Source: Atherinomorus stipes
Taxonomy: Eukaryota; Chordata; Actinopteri; Atheriniformes; Atherinidae
DNA: 64,000 bases
Direction of reading: 5' to 3'
Assembly (NCBI GenBank): GCA_023101725.1
Contig: JALJCO010012896.1
Span: 1-64,000, forward strand
A model generated the notes under the pieces. The model was not told the origin of the DNA and ran no database searches. It saw nothing but the letters and a program-made list of their open reading frames with translations. Positions 12,801 through 27,800 of this stretch are shown piece by piece; position 1 is the first letter of the stretch; each line of letters begins with the position of its first letter. The translations under genes and the position numbers were made by a program.

Positions 12801-15800
12801 ACACTTCCATTTTCTTATAATACAGCTGACTGTGGAATGTTTAGAAGTGAGGAAATTTCACGACTGGACTTGTTGCACAGGTGGCATCCTATCACAGTTC
12901 CACGCTGGAATTCACTGAGCTCCTGAGAGCGACACATTCTTTCACAAATGTTTGTAAAAACAGTCTGCATGCCGAGCTGCTTCATTTATACACCTCTGGC
13001 CATGAAAGTGATTGGAACACCTGATTCCCATCATTTGGATGGGTGTGCAAATACCTTTGTCAATATAGTGTATATCACACAATCAACCACTCAGTTGTCA
13101 CGGGGTGGGGGGGATGGTGGGACACGAACGCCAATGTACAGTTTCTTATTTTGACGATCGTGGTTCAAAAAGTTTGAGAACCACTGCACCAGAGGCTAAA
13201 AGCTCAGGTTCGTTTTTTAATTGCTGTGTGTATTTTAGCTGTGACTCAGGGGGGGACTGTGAGTGTCTCTGCACAGCCATTGCTTCCTACGCTGAAGAGT
13301 GCAACCGGCGAGGGGTTTACATCCGCTGGAGGTCCCAGGCGCTCTGCCGTACGTCACACACACACAGATTTCATGATCTAAACTGTAGCCATTTTTCCTG
13401 CAAGCTTTGTTTCTCTCTGCAGCTCTGCAGTGTGAGAAAGGACTGGTTTATGATCCTTGTGGTCCAGCTTGCTCTCCGTCATGTCCCAGTGTTCAGCAGA
13501 GTCCATATTCTCAGTGCGGCGTGATCTCCTGTGTAGAAGGCTGCTTCTGTCCTGCTGGGACTGTCCGAAATGGTGAGACACTCATCTCAGAGCAAGGGAA
13601 AGGGTTTTATGAAAGACGTTTATTTCAGCATCATGGGACTGAGTGGATAGGACTCTGGAATATAGTAAACTTCTGCTTGTTCAGATAGAAACAGAAGTTT
13701 AAAATGCAAAATACTCCATTCAGGGAATAACGTTAGCTTCTTAGCTTCTTAAAGGAATAGTACACCCACAGAATGATGTAACTTTATTTCCCACTTCCCC
13801 TCATGGTGAGCAAGACTGTGGAGCACATTATTATCTCAAATGCAGCCGGCGATCAGGAAGGCTTCTCGTTTTCCCCCAACTTTCACATAATGGAGTTCGA
13901 TTGTGACTGAGCCAAAAAGGTCCATAAAAGTCCACAAAAACTTCATTATTCCTCCATACTGCTCGTCCCATGTAATCCAAGTGTCCTGAGTGGGTAGCGT
14001 CCAGAATTTACTCCAAACAACATCATTTAGTATATTTTTAGAGCCTAAATAGTAGTACATCTTACTTCTGCAAAGTGCGCATATGCGCGTTCACAAAACT
14101 ATGGAAGCCTTGGCGTTCAGAGCCTACTCTGCTGATACTACAAGCGTAGAAGAATTTGCTGTTTACATTGTGCTTAGAGCGCCAGAGCTGCAGACAAACC
14201 GGGACAAACACAAGAGGGTCCAAGAGGGTTTGGATATTGATTTTAAACAAAGAAAGAAAGAAAAAGAGAGCGCGTGATCTCGTCTGCCGCGCCTTCCGTA
14301 GTTTCATGAACGCGCATCGGCGTGCTCGCCGGAGATGCAAAGTAGTACTGTTTAGGCTCTAAAAATATACTAAATGCCGTAGTTTCAAGTAAATTCTGGA
14401 CGCTACCCACTCAGGACACTTGGATTACGTTGGACGAGCAGTATGGAGGAATATTGACAAGTTTTTGTGGACTTTTACGGACCTTTTTGGCTGGGGTACA
14501 ATCAAACTCCATTATGTGAAAGTTGGGGGAAACGAGAAGCCTTCCTGATCACCAGCTACATTTGAGATATTGATGTGCTCCAGAGTCCTGCTCACCATCA
14601 GGGGATGTGGAAAATAAAGTTACGTTATTCTGTGGGTGCACTATTCCTTTAATGTAATTTCATCCCTGCACTGACAAGGGCAAAATATAACCAATGAAAT
14701 CAAACTATTGCACTTAAAATATGACCAGTTGACCTGCCGTGGCCTGAACACCTTCCTCATTCTGCATGACTTGAATTATGTGCCTACTTGTGTGTGATCA
14801 GATTAGGGCAACAACAAACAATCATTTTGATAATCAATTAGTCACCGATTATTTTGGTGATTTGTTGACCAATCATATCATGTGAAAATTACAGCATATT
14901 TGCAGTACCAGTCAAATGCTTGGACACTGTCACATTGAATCTAACATAAAAAAAAAACGTGTCCAAACTTTTGACTGGCAGTGTGTGTGAATATTTATGT
15001 CAATATACAATGAAAGAAAAGCTGATGCCGATAGCTATGACTACGTACCTGTGTCAAGGACACAAAGGCAGACAAGGCAGCCGGAGGTACAGTGGTAATT
15101 TTGCGAGGAAAAACAAAGATTAAAAACAATAACCGATTAGTTGATTATTAAATTAGTCGCCGACCATCTTGATAGTTGACATAATCACGATTAATTGACT
15201 AATCGTGACAGCCCTTGATCAAATGATTCAAGTGGGATTACAATCTGTCAAATTGCCAGATGGCTTTCAGATTTTTTTCATCACCGTTTTTAAAAACAGT
15301 CAACGAAGGAATATATTCAGTTAATGCCACCCCTGCAGTACTCATGTACACAATGTTGAAGTAATTCAATTCAGTTAAGCTGTACTGTACTGCACCAATT
15401 CACAGCAATGCCATCTGGGCTCTTCACAGACAAATTCATTCAAACCAATTCACATTAGCATAGCTGAGGAAAGTAGTTACCTGTAGTAGTTATTACTGCA
15501 CCTGAGGCCAGTAGACCCACTCCCACATGAACACATCTTTCTGTTCGGAGAAAGTTTCCATTTAATATGTTTGGAATTTGAAGTCATGCTATTCCCATTT
15601 TTACCATAAAAGGTCAGTAAGTCCTATACCTGTTAGGGATGGGCGATACCCAAATTTTTCTTGTTGATACGATACAAGTAGTTTGTAGTACTTTTTCATC
15701 AACATCTACATAGATATTGATACAATGATTTTTGTCCCTGAAAAGAAAATCACGAATGTACAATGTACATTAATAACTTGACTGAAAGGGCAATATTAAA

Positions 15801-18800
15801 TATAAGTAAAACTTGAGAACAGAAGTACTGAAAAAATGCTTTAAAACAATAATGAATTATATTGATGAGTAAATTAATGATGAGTAAACACCCAGTGATC
15901 ATTGGATACAGCCTGATGATATCAACGCTATCTGGCCAAGGCTACATTCACCAAAAGTGAACCCAGGTGTGTCTGACCTCAGTAACTGGCCAGACACACC
16001 TGGAGTAATCAGTTTGTCCTGTCATGAAAGACAGGAAGCAAAGGTGCTGTCTGAAGTTCAGGAAGCAGTGGAGTCATGCATATAGCCCATTGTATTCAAA
16101 CAAAAGAGAGATTAAAAACTTCTTTAAAATCAAATAACTTAAGTAAAGGCTAAGATTATTTAAATTCGTTTAGTGTAAAATGTTCAAATATATAATTTTA
16201 TAGTTATATCATAAATTTACCAAAACATAATGTGGAATAACCTGCAACCACTGACAAATGACAAAACATCATCAATAACAGTAACAGCTTCATCATGACA
16301 TCTGATAAGCTACCACCATCATGTGACACACAAGCTAGAGTCTGGCTGCTTTCACATCATTTCATTGCCAAAAACTCTCAGAATTGAAAACAAATTGCAT
16401 GTTAGGTATCTGTACAGTGGTATTGCGATACTCAAAAACGTATTGAATCTAATAATTTGTCTGGCTGGTATCGATGAAGCAGCTCCAGGGTTTTGACATT
16501 CCCATCCTGAACACCTACAGTATGAACAGAGCTGCTTCTGGCTCCACCAGCAGTGGATTCTTCTTTGTCATGCTGTGAAAACTTTGCTTTGTGTTTCTGT
16601 TGAACAGGTGACGGCTGCATTGTGCCCACTCAGTGTCCGTGTGAGTGGGAGGGGTCCATGTTTCCGCCTGGAACTACCGTCACTCAGCACTGCCAGAACT
16701 GGTCCGTTGCTCTGAATGAATCCAGGAAGAAAATCTCACTTCATGAAAGAAACCATGTGTGTTAACTTCCTGTTTGTTTCCAGTTCATGTGAGGAGGGTG
16801 TGTGGCAGTGTGGGGGCGTAGCTTGCCCTCCTCCCCCACCTCCCTGTCTGGAGTCAGAGTTTACCTGTGCAGGCGGGCGCTGCATCCCCTCTCTGTGGGT
16901 GTGTGACAATGAGGACGACTGTGGTGATGGATCAGATGAGGTCTGCCCATCCAGCTGCTCTCCAGACCAGTTCCGCTGCACCAGCACACCGAGGTGAAGC
17001 CGCTTTAACTTCAATAAACCATCTGAAGACACTCTGAAATATATTTCATGAAATGAAAGTTATTTGAGTATAAATAGTGATGAGTTTTAACCCCTAACTC
17101 TCCACGCTACTGACACTGACCTGTTCTTCATCCCACTTTATCTTTAATATTGTTTGATGCTTTACTCCACAGCACATCTTCTGTTCATAAATACAACCTG
17201 AATCCCTGTGTAAAATGTAAATATAAAGAGAACTTAATGAATTACTAATCTCATCCACAAATACATAAAAAACACAAAACATAAACAACATATCAGATGA
17301 TGAAAGTGATTTGATCAATTCATGGAAAATATCGGCTGATTGTGAATCTGATGGCAGCAGGGACATATTGGGGGGACCGGGGGGCAAAAATCTGGAAAAA
17401 GTAGTTCCAGGGTGATGTTTACCATCGTGTAGTAACACGTCTGTAAAAAGTAGTTCCAGGGTGATGATTACTATTACGTATCATCTACTTTTCTTTCAAC
17501 AACTGTCTGTAAACATCTGGGAAGTGAGGAGACCAGATCTGGAGTTTTAGGAGAGGAATGTTGTCCCATTCTGGTCTGATGCAGGATTCTAGCTGCTCAA
17601 CAGTCCTGGACCTGGTTGCTGGATTTCTGCTTCCATGATGCTCCAAATGTTTTCTGTTGGTGAAAGATCTGGACTGCAGGCAGACCAGTTCAGCAGCTGG
17701 ACTCTCCTCCTGTATCCAGTCATGCTGCTGTGATGGATGCAGGATGTGGTCCAGCATGGTCCTGCTTCACCACTTCTGCTTTTAATACTGAAGATCGCCA
17801 TCATCCAGCCCTGTCCCATGCACACAGAGATTCCTCCTGATTCTCTCCATCTTCTGATGATATTCTGCACTGTAGATGGAGGATCTTTGAAGTCTGAGGA
17901 ACATTTTTCTGCAATCAGATCCACAATCAGTGAATATTTTCCATCAAATGCTAAAATGTCTGATTTGTGGTTTATGTTCTACTGGGAGTAAATGTGGGTT
18001 GATGAAATTTGTGAATCATTGTATCATATTTTTGGAGTTAGTTTTGTAGAAACTAATGTCTTTCGGGTGTAGCTTTTTTTTAATCAGCTAAGTCAGATTT
18101 TACACACTTCCTGCTCTCGCGATCAAAACAAAGTCTTGTGGTGCGATGATTGCTTCTTTATCTGCTGGTGAAGATGGAATCTTTTTATTTTCTGAAGTTG
18201 TTGTTGTATTATAACTTGTCAGCCAGTCTTTCTGCTAAACTGGAATTGTTAAAGCGAATTAAGTGAGTTGACCCCAACCCTGCAGTGGACCATGTCTGAA
18301 CCTGGCTCTGCGTTGTGATGGCCACCCAGACTGTGCTGACCAATCAGACGAGGAGTTCTGCGGACCGGCCTCTCCTGTGCCGCTCTGCCCACCTGGAGAG
18401 TTCCAGTGTGCAAACGGGAAGTGTCTCCCAGCCAGCCGAGTGTGTGACGGACGGCTGGACTGTGGCTTCGCTGACGGGTCTGATGAACAAGGTGAACCAT
18501 CACAGAGAGGCCGTGTCAGTCCACAAAGAGGTTTTCTCTGAGAAATCCATCACGAATCACAGACGGTGTCTGTTGTCAGGCTGTGTTTTTATGTATTTTT
18601 ATGTTCTTCTAACCACCGTTTTCCTCGTTTGGGCTGATCTGTTCTTTTATTGGCAGATTGTGGTGTGGTTTGTGATGAGGGGGAGTTCCTGTGTCCAGGA
18701 GGACGCTGTATCCTCTACCTCCACCGCTGTGACGGCCATGACGACTGTGGAGACCTCAGTGATGAGAGAGGGTGTGTTTTCAGCTCACTACTGAGATCCA

Positions 18801-21800
18801 GACTAGACCGGTTTCAGGTTCTGGGTTCATAAAGAAGCTCTACAGTTTGATCTGGTTTTAATAACTTTACAGTTACACTGATTTATCCAATAATAATAAT
18901 CTTGAGAGCTTGAATCAAAGAAGACTGGACTTCTTTTTTATTTTTTTATTTTTTTTTTGTTATTAATCCTTTATTTAACCAAATTTAAAAAACAAAACAA
19001 CACTGAGATACAGACCTCTTTCACAAGGGTGACCTGGCCTAGAAAGGCAGCAGCACATGTCAGAATAAACAAAACAAATAGACAGAAATACCAAAACTGA
19101 AAATTTAAGATTTTAAGATAACAAAATAATAAAGGGCAATAATTGTCGCAATAACTTGAAAACAGTGACAAATTTTTGTCTCTTAAAGACGTTTGTCCTC
19201 TCGTCCAAAAGGCCTCTTTAGTTCTAAACCGCCTGGTGAGGAGTTCCAGCTGTATAAGCTGTTGTTTGGCCAATAACAGCTGAGGGTTGTTGAAGTAACA
19301 AGAGTGTCACGGGCTGCGTTTCCGCAAAATAAAAGTGATATTTTGCAATATTTGACAAAGTGCATTAGCGATATGTTTAAGGCATAATCACAGAAGAGAT
19401 CGATGTATCCGATTCAGAACCACATATGAATCTGATCAGTTTTATGTGACTTGTGCTGTTCACACAGTCAAAAATAAATCAGATACTGGTCACATTTGTG
19501 CAAAAAAAAAAAAAGATTTAACTGCACAATTAACTGCAGTGTGAACGCAGCACAACAGATCTGAACACATCACACTAATTTATCTTTTTTTACAGTGGTT
19601 TCCAGTTTATACTGGTTTCCAGTCAGTCAGAGAATAGATTATAAAGTCCCACCGATCGTCTACAAATCCCACACTGTAAGAAATGTTTGTAAAATTTAGA
19701 ATAAAAAAACTGTTAAAATACCAACGGTAAAAGACTGTAAAATTAAAAACAGGGTACTAGTGTATAGGATACATGTAATTACTATAAAATAAGAAATGGT
19801 GTTGAACTGTACCTTTTACTATAACAATATGTAAAAAAGACACAATTCTGCTGTGGAAAATATAAAAGTGTGGTAAGCTCAACGGGGAAATACTATAATG
19901 TCTCAAATATGTAATCACACTAAAATTAACAGTATTATGCTGTTTAAATTACAGATTTATCTGATGAATACTTTTAATTTATGGCATAAAGCTGTTAACA
20001 ATATAGCTAGAACACACCTTAATTTATACAGAAACGAGATGTTAAAAATATGGTAAAAAATGTTAGAAATAAAAAAAATAGTATACTGCCTTGAGTTAAG
20101 ATAAATAATTGTAATTTTTAGTGTTATAATATGTGGAAAAACACATTTGCGTTATAAATGTGGTAATAAAGTGAAATATCATTCAAACATGGACATCACC
20201 AGGAAGGGCCTGAGCAACATATAAAACGTCATCACTCGTGACGAGAGCTGTAGTTCACAAAGCCGCGTTAAGCCAAACCTGAAATGCAGCAGTGGTTCAG
20301 GTGGTACAGCAGGTCGTCCAATGATGGAAGGTTCGGCACTTCATACCCGCTCCCCCAGTCATCTGTTGTTGTGTCCGGACACTTCACCCTCCTTGCCTCC
20401 AGTGAGGGCATAACTGGTGTATAAATGTGTGTGATTGTTTCGGTGGTGGTCGGAGAGGACATTAGCACAGAATGGCCGCCACGTTTCTGTCAGTCTGCTC
20501 CAGGGCAGCTGTGGCTATACACGTAATTTACCACCACTGTGTACAGTATGAATGATGAGTGAAGCGATATGAATCTAATCCATTATGAAACCTGAATTAT
20601 TATTTTATATAGTGATTTACCCTAAATAAAACAGTGTTCAACCATGAAATTTACAGTTTCTAGAAAAGCATATAATTACTTATACATGGTCCCCATATCT
20701 ATTACCGTAGTTTACTGCAAAAAAGTTTACATTTTACAGAACATTACTGTAAATTAGTTTATGATATGTCATTCTTTCAATAGTAATTTACTGTAAATAA
20801 CTCTGTATTTAAAAGTTATAGTCCGGAGTTCCCCCCGTAAAAAATAAACGTTAGACTTGAGCAAGTGAAATCCGTCTCAAACTCCGCCTTTGGGTTTCAG
20901 CTCCCGTGCCGTGGTGCGTTTGAATGCAGCTCTCTCTCCCCCTGCCTGTAATTCGCTCTTTTGCATGGTTTTGGTGTGTTAGGGACGTTTCTGGGTGGAG
21001 ATTTCTGTTTATATCAGCAGCCAATGACAGAGCTAAGAGCATGACGCTGTGTGGGAATAAGCTCATGATTGGAGCAGACGCCAGTCACTCCAACTCTCGA
21101 AGGAAAAAAAAGAAAGAAAGGAAACACCGTGGATGCGCCGAAGAAAAGGTAAGAGCTTCAGATAATGCAGTTTGGAAAACCAGGGTTAATCATAGTTTGT
21201 ACCCGCTTCTGAGCTCTGAAGGAGAAGCTTGAAGTTGAATAGGCTAGCTAGAACGAGGCGGCCGTTAGCCTGACAGTGTGTTCAGACCAAGCGCGATTTG
21301 GGCGTCAAAAACGCGCTCGACGCCCAAAGTTGGACGCCGTGTCATTAAAAGTTCGACGCCTGTTTCCCGGCGTCTTGACGCTCTGACGAGCGGCGAGAGA
21401 TGTCCAGCCAAGCAGCGCTCGCCGCGCTGTGGGAGGAGCCTCGCCTTTCTCTTTTTCCTTTTACCATCTCTCTGCACCATGGCAGGTGCAGGAGAGAGAG
21501 CGGCTCGGCTTAATGTGATAAATAAAGCAGGGAACGTCGTCGTCGGACATCTCTGCTCTGTGTCCGGTTCACAAAATGATTCCAGGTGTTCTGACTGTGA
21601 TGAGTTTCATCATTTACTGCTGGAGCTGCTGGCGAGCGGCACTTTCAGCCGTCTGATCCGGCCCAGTTTAACGTCCCGCTGTCCCGATGCGGGGCAGCAT
21701 TATCAGCCCAGTACATCCCATCAGGACAGCAGGTCATCAAACCACCGTTCAGAAACCGGGACCGGACACAGATCACAGTTTATCCTCCTCTGTGTTCAGA

Positions 21801-24800
21801 GAGAGAGGAGATTCCCCTGGTTTTTCTGCGTGTTTCCTCTCCTGTCAGAAAAAGTGTGTCTGTGTCATGACTCGCTCTGATTGGTCGACGCCCCCGCGTC
21901 AAGACGCCAAAGTTCAGATTTTCCAACTCCGGCGTCTGACGCCCTTGACGCGCAAACGCTGAACATCTCAAAACTCGACGCGCTAACGCCCTAGACGCGC
22001 CGCGCCCGACGCGCGAAACGCGCCGCAAGAAAGGCCGACGCTCCTTGACGCGCGTCGGCCATTGACTTTGCATGTAAACCTGACGCCCTTGACGCCGAAA
22101 TCGCGCTTGGTCTGAACACACTGTGAGAGGGAGGAGTGCTAAGTTTGAATACTGTTGTTTTCAAACAGAAACGCTGGAGGGACTTCAGACTACCTTTAAC
22201 CTTGTAATTCACAGTTCTATAAGGTAATACCTTAATGTCTTTTGGTCACCATATTTTTTACGGTAAAATTCTGGCAATCACAGCTGCCAGTAGTTTACTG
22301 TAAAAAAAGTTTACTGTGCTGCCCAGAATACATCTGTGATAAAGTCAGAGAGTATAAACACAGCAGGGCTCTTAGATCCGAGGACTCAGTCAGCTTAGTC
22401 CAGACCGGAGTCCAGGCTAAACCTGGGGAGGCATTTATCTGCCAGTGGAGATGAAACTTTCATAAACTTTAAATACAGGTTAAAAACATTTCTTTTCTCA
22501 TATATCTATGAAATCTGCATTATATCTTTAACTTATCAAGACTGTTGCTGCTTTTTATATTTTAATTTCATTTAATTATTTACACGACTGGTCCAAAGTT
22601 TTACAACGCCCCCCTTTCCCCAGTTCTTTATGGAAAGATAGATGGGAGCATCCTTGACTCTCCTTCCCAGAAAGCTTGGTGACCATTCACACCTAAAGTC
22701 CTTAAATACATCACATGTTGTTTCAGGCAGATGAGAACAGGTAACTAACAGTTGGTGCATTTGATTCAAGCTCTCAGGATTACCATGGCTGAGAAGACTG
22801 AGAATCTGCATCTTCCACCATCAGCAGTGCAAGACTGTTTTTGTCTGGATCCCCCGGCGAAATGCTTGACGATGTTCTGTCTAATGCCTTGGCTGCTCTG
22901 CAGGTGTGTGTGTGCAGCCGGAGAGTTTCAGTGCCCCGGGGATCAGTGTGTTCCTGCAGACAGAGTGTGCGACGGACACAGAGACTGTCCCTCTGGAACG
23001 GATGAAGCTGTCTGTCCCAGAAAAGGTGGTGCAGAGAGGGCGGTCTCAGAGCTCACATCATGTAGTTTCCATCACAGCTTCTCCTCTAACTCCAGAGTTG
23101 TCCGCCTGCTTCGTGTCCAGCTGGCGCTCATGTGTCGTCTCTTCCTGGGCAGTGACCTGTGCTCCGGACCAGTTCGCCTGCAGAGACGGCTCCTGCATCA
23201 GCACCACCTGGCTGTGTGATGGAGCTGCTGACTGTCCGGGTGGAGAGGATGAGAACAGAAGCAGCTGCTACAGCAGCACCGCACCACCACCCGTTACCCC
23301 GGCTACAGGTGAGGAAGTTCTTTCATCAGTCCAATCCAGTCCAGTTCCCAGTCCTGTTTTCTAACTGAACTGGTTCCTCTGCAGCCTGCAGGTCCTACGA
23401 GTTCGGCTGTGCCTCCAGTGGGCAGTGTGTGCCTCAGGCCTGGCGCTGCGATGGGGAAACAGACTGCTTGGACGGCAGCGATGAGCAGCAGTGTGCTTCA
23501 TGTGGTCCCGGCCAGGTGCCCTGCCTGAGCGGGAACCAGTGTGTGGACTACCAGCAGCTCTGCGACGGGACCCCGCACTGCAGGGACGCTTCAGACGAGA
23601 GCGTGGACAGCTGTGGTAAGTTCAGGATGAAACCAGAGTCACCAGTCGCAGCTTGGGTCACCATGATGACGTAATCGTCTTCCTCCAGGCTCCACCCAGA
23701 TTCCCTCCTGTCCAGGCAGCTTCCCGTGTGACAACCGCACCTGTGTGAACATGTCACAGGTCTGCAACGGCATCCCCGAGTGTCCACGGGGCGACGACGA
23801 GATGCTCTGTGGTGAGTTTCCATGAGAGGAGGAGAGGGTGGGAGAGAGCAGAAGTGTGGACTGTTCTGAGGTATTAAACATACAAAATATTCTTCCATCC
23901 AGATAAAACAGCTGCACCAGAACCTCCAGGCAGCAGGAACACCACCATCTGCTCTGAATTCACCTGTTTGGATGGAACCTGCGTTCCATTTAACTCAGTG
24001 AGTCTTTATCTAGTTTGCCGTCCGCTGCCAAGAGAACTACTGCATTCATTTGGTTTTATAGTTGTTTAGGTAGCAAAGCAAATATAATCACCAGCTTCTA
24101 GTACCGGATCAGATCCACTTACAATTCCTGGTGTCATAGAGCCAACAAGATTTTGCTCCATACTGACATGACAGCATCACACAGTTGCTGCATCCATAAT
24201 GAGAATCTCCCGTTCCACCATGTCCCAAAGATGCTCTGTTGGACGGAGATCTGGTGACTGTGGAGAACATTGGAGTACAGTAAACTCATCATCATGTTCC
24301 AGAAAGCAGTTGGAGATGATGTGAGCTTTTTGACATGATGCATCATCCTGCTGGAAGTAGCATCAGAAGATGCTCCACTGTGGTCATGAAGGGATGGACA
24401 TGGTCACCAACAATACTCAGGTAGGCTGTGGTGGTTAAACCGCCACGCTGGTACAAAGGGGCCCAAAGTGGGCCAAGAAAATCACCCCCACACCATTACA
24501 CCAGCCTGAAGCCTTGATCCAAGGCAGGATGGATCCATGCTTTCATGATGTTTCCAGCAAATTCTGAGCCTAGAATCTGAATGTGGAACTGAAACGGAGA
24601 CTCATCAGACCAGCAACGTTTCTCCATCTTCTATTGTCCAGTTCTGGTGAGTGTGTGTGAATTGTAGCCTCAGTTTCCTGTTCTTAGCTGACAGGAGTGG
24701 CACCAAGTGTGGTCTCCTGGCCTGCACTTCTGGTCCTGGATATTTTGTCTTCTTCAGACCCTGGCCTGAACCGGGGTAGTGCCCCTGCACGGGCCTAATA

Positions 24801-27800
24801 TCTGAGCCCAAGTCTGACCCTGGTCCAAAGGGGTGGAGCCCCAGCCCGGCCAGCCCGGCCCAGCCCGACAGATTTTCAAAGTTCTCAGGCCACTAAAACA
24901 TGTTGACTGGGGATCTTGGCATGATATTGCTCTATTTTCATTATATTTTTGATTAAAATAAAGTTAATGAATTGATTTAACTTAAAGACTGCATTATTTT
25001 ATTTAATGAGAATCGGTGTGTATAGGTGCAGTTATAGGTACGTCTCCGATCTTATCTGAGAACTTTTATGGCACAAGTGGTATATTTCGTTTCCTTTCAA
25101 TAGTAACATTAGTTTGTGAAGTGTATGAAGCATTTTGGCTGGTATTTATTTTATGATTTTGGTTTTTTTTTTAAATGACACAGCAATGCAACTGGAACAG
25201 CACATGGAAATTTGACCTACATATCGCAGCCATAAGATACAATAGCCAACGCACTTAAACCGTATCTCAGTGTCTATTATTATGCTAAATGTAGCAAAAG
25301 CTTATCAGAAATATTCTTTATCTTAAGACAACAAGGAGCAGCAGAACTATCAATCTTATAACAAGCAGCTTGTCTTACCTGCGCGGCAGGGATGTCAGCG
25401 ATGGGAGGGGGGACAAAGGAAAAGCGGCTGCTGCTGTCAAATGATAAAATCCAGGAAGGGGTAAGGCAACAACAAGGTGAGGTTAATGGCTGGGCTGGCA
25501 GAAGTCCAGGGCAGGTATCCAGGGGGGCAAGGCAAAGGTCAGGGTCCAAGACAGGCAAGGGTCACAGCCGGGCTGGCAGAAAAACTATGGTCCAGGGGCA
25601 ATGGTTCGAAAAAGGGCGCTGGATCGCTGTAACAGGGACACAGACAATCTGGCACTGGAGGATGAGAAGAGGAGGCCTAAATAGCAGCAGAAACAGGTGA
25701 GCAGAATGAGGGTAATAAGCACAGGTGGCACTAATGAGGAAACAGAGCGCACTTACAGATCATGACAGCTGCGTTCAAGTGTTGCCATTTAAATTGGTTA
25801 AACACAATCATGGCACACATCTCTCTAATTAGCGGGTTTTTAAAAAATGAAAGGCCGCCTTTTGCCGCCCTTCGGGGGATGCATGTCCGCTCTTTGGGGG
25901 GGGGGGTAGCTGGGATCTGGGCCTCTAGGTGGCTGCTGGGGGCCTGGGTCGTGAGCCTTGCGGGCTTCCTCCTCCTTGCAGAGACGAGGCTGCATCTGCA
26001 TGACTGTATCACCACGGAGCACCCTTTATTATGCATGTTGACACTGTGACACTGTTTTCTATTGCGATGACTAGGTTGTACCTCTTCTCTGCGTAGTTCT
26101 GCGTGTGTTTGTATGATCTGAGGATATTTAAGCCACTTGCAGGTCCTCCTGTAGGGGATTGCTTGTTTTGTTTTCCAACAGAGACCTTGGTTGTTTAGGG
26201 ATCGCTGTACAGATGTACCAGTGAACTGTGTAAGTGGATTCATGTTTTCTCTCCTCTCTCTCTTCCTCTTCCTTACTCCTCTCTCTCTGTTTCACTTTCT
26301 ATCATTACCTCTGTTAACTTTCATTTCTCCCTTGTCAGGCCCAGCAATGTGAAATGGAATGGTGTAATAGACAAATGTTTAATTAAAGAAATAAAATGAA
26401 TAAACATGATATCAAGTGGAGCCTTATGTTCATAAAGCTCCGCTTGATAAAGCAAAACTGTTCAACAGAATAAAGCAATCAGATTTCCATTCTGCTTGCT
26501 TCAATGCTGGACAGGACAAGTAAAAAAAAAAAAAAAAAAAAAAAATGAAAGCCCGTTCCCGGCTCGTGCCCGGGGTAATGAAATGGTTACTGGCCTGTCG
26601 GGGATCGCAGGGTTGGGGCTCCAGTGCAGGGCTCTAACCTAGAGATGGTTGTAGTGGAAATCCCAGTAAATACTCAGAAAAACAACCTTTACATCCCCTT
26701 TCTGATTCTTTCGCATTCTGATGTTCAGTTTGAACTTCAGCAAGTCGTCTTCTCCGTGTCTACGTGACTATATGCTGCCATGTGATTGGCTGGTTAGATT
26801 ATTAGGGGTGTAACGATTTGGTTAACAACGATTCGATTCATATCACAATTCATGGTTTCTGATTCGATTCATGGATGATATTGGTTCATTTAAAACAATA
26901 TTTATTTCAATTAAAGGCATGCCACCCCTGGATGAAATTGAGTCTCCACCCAAAGTCCCCTGAGTTGAACAAGTGGACAGAAGCATTTTCTAGCAACCCA
27001 GTCATTCTTTGAATCTGGCAGCACTGACGTTAGCTTAGCTTAGCGTAGTTGCTGTAATCTGGTGTTTCCAACTAGCACCACTTGAACAAATTAACTTGAG
27101 ATTTTTTTTAATTACATTTTGTGACCCGCACATTCCGATTGAGTACATATGACAAGCCAATTTCACATCAAAGGACTGACTACACGGCATTCATTAGGGA
27201 ACTATATGTCTTGGATGTACAGGTGATTTATAGGCGAAGAACCGCGGATAGTAGCAAAGGCAGCACGCATGCGCAGCATCCGGTGGGCAACCCTGTTTAC
27301 GGAAGTTGGGTATGCTGTGCATGCGTGCTGCCTTTGCTACTACCTGCGACTATCCGAAGCAGCGATGAAGCAGCAATGAAGCAGAGACAAAGCAGAGACA
27401 AAGCAGAGACAAAGCAGAGGGGGGGAAAATAATTTTAAATGACAAATCAAGCTTTTCCAGGACATTTTACTCTTTTTCTCATTTTCCATGTGTTTTCCAT
27501 CACTCGAAAAATGTTCAGTCATTTTCCAGCTTTTCCAGGGTTTCCAGGGTGTGTGGGAACCTTGTTAATGCACTGGGTCAAAAATATTGTGTTATAATGG
27601 GAGAGAAAAAATACAACCGTGAAGACAAGTGTATTTTGAAACAAAAAGGTATAAAAAAATAGATTATTTATTGAATAGGTGAACCTAATGAAGTACCCAA
27701 TGGGTGTACTTGCATGTCTTTATTTGAACAGTAATGTCAGGAGAATTATTTATTATGACATGACTTTATGTCCTGATTAATTCTCAGAATATTCATTTCC

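Larger units (their letters stand above)
10165..13186. mobile_element. hAT-type element with nested Tc1 and L2
   Basis: Ends CAGTGGTTCTCAAACT and AGTTTGAGAACCACTG, exact inverted repeats typical of the Charlie/hAT group. Flanked by CATCAGAG (10157-10164) and CACCAGAG (13187-13194), 7 of 8 bases equal. Carries a SINE tail fragment (10797-10900) and a nested Tc1-like element (11260-13070). No hAT transposase recognised. Confidence 0.88.
19670..22320. repeat. AT-rich repeat block with nested insertions
   Basis: Starts CACACTGTAAGAAATG and ends near TTTACGGTAAAATTCTGG..GTTTACTGTAAAAAA, with many TTACTGTAAA and TTTACAG palindromes, as in short fish miniature elements. Contains a SINE (20287-20586) and a CpG-rich element (21274-22123). 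Confidence 0.55.

Noticed and set aside
20851..22121. GC-rich frames as a possible second host gene
   Set aside because: They lie in or next to an element with clear inverted ends and TGA duplication, with broken frames.
25392..26243. Overlapping frames of 90-170 codons in the Tc1 insert
   Set aside because: Purine-rich composition and no recognisable domain; overlapping frames on both strands suggest chance.
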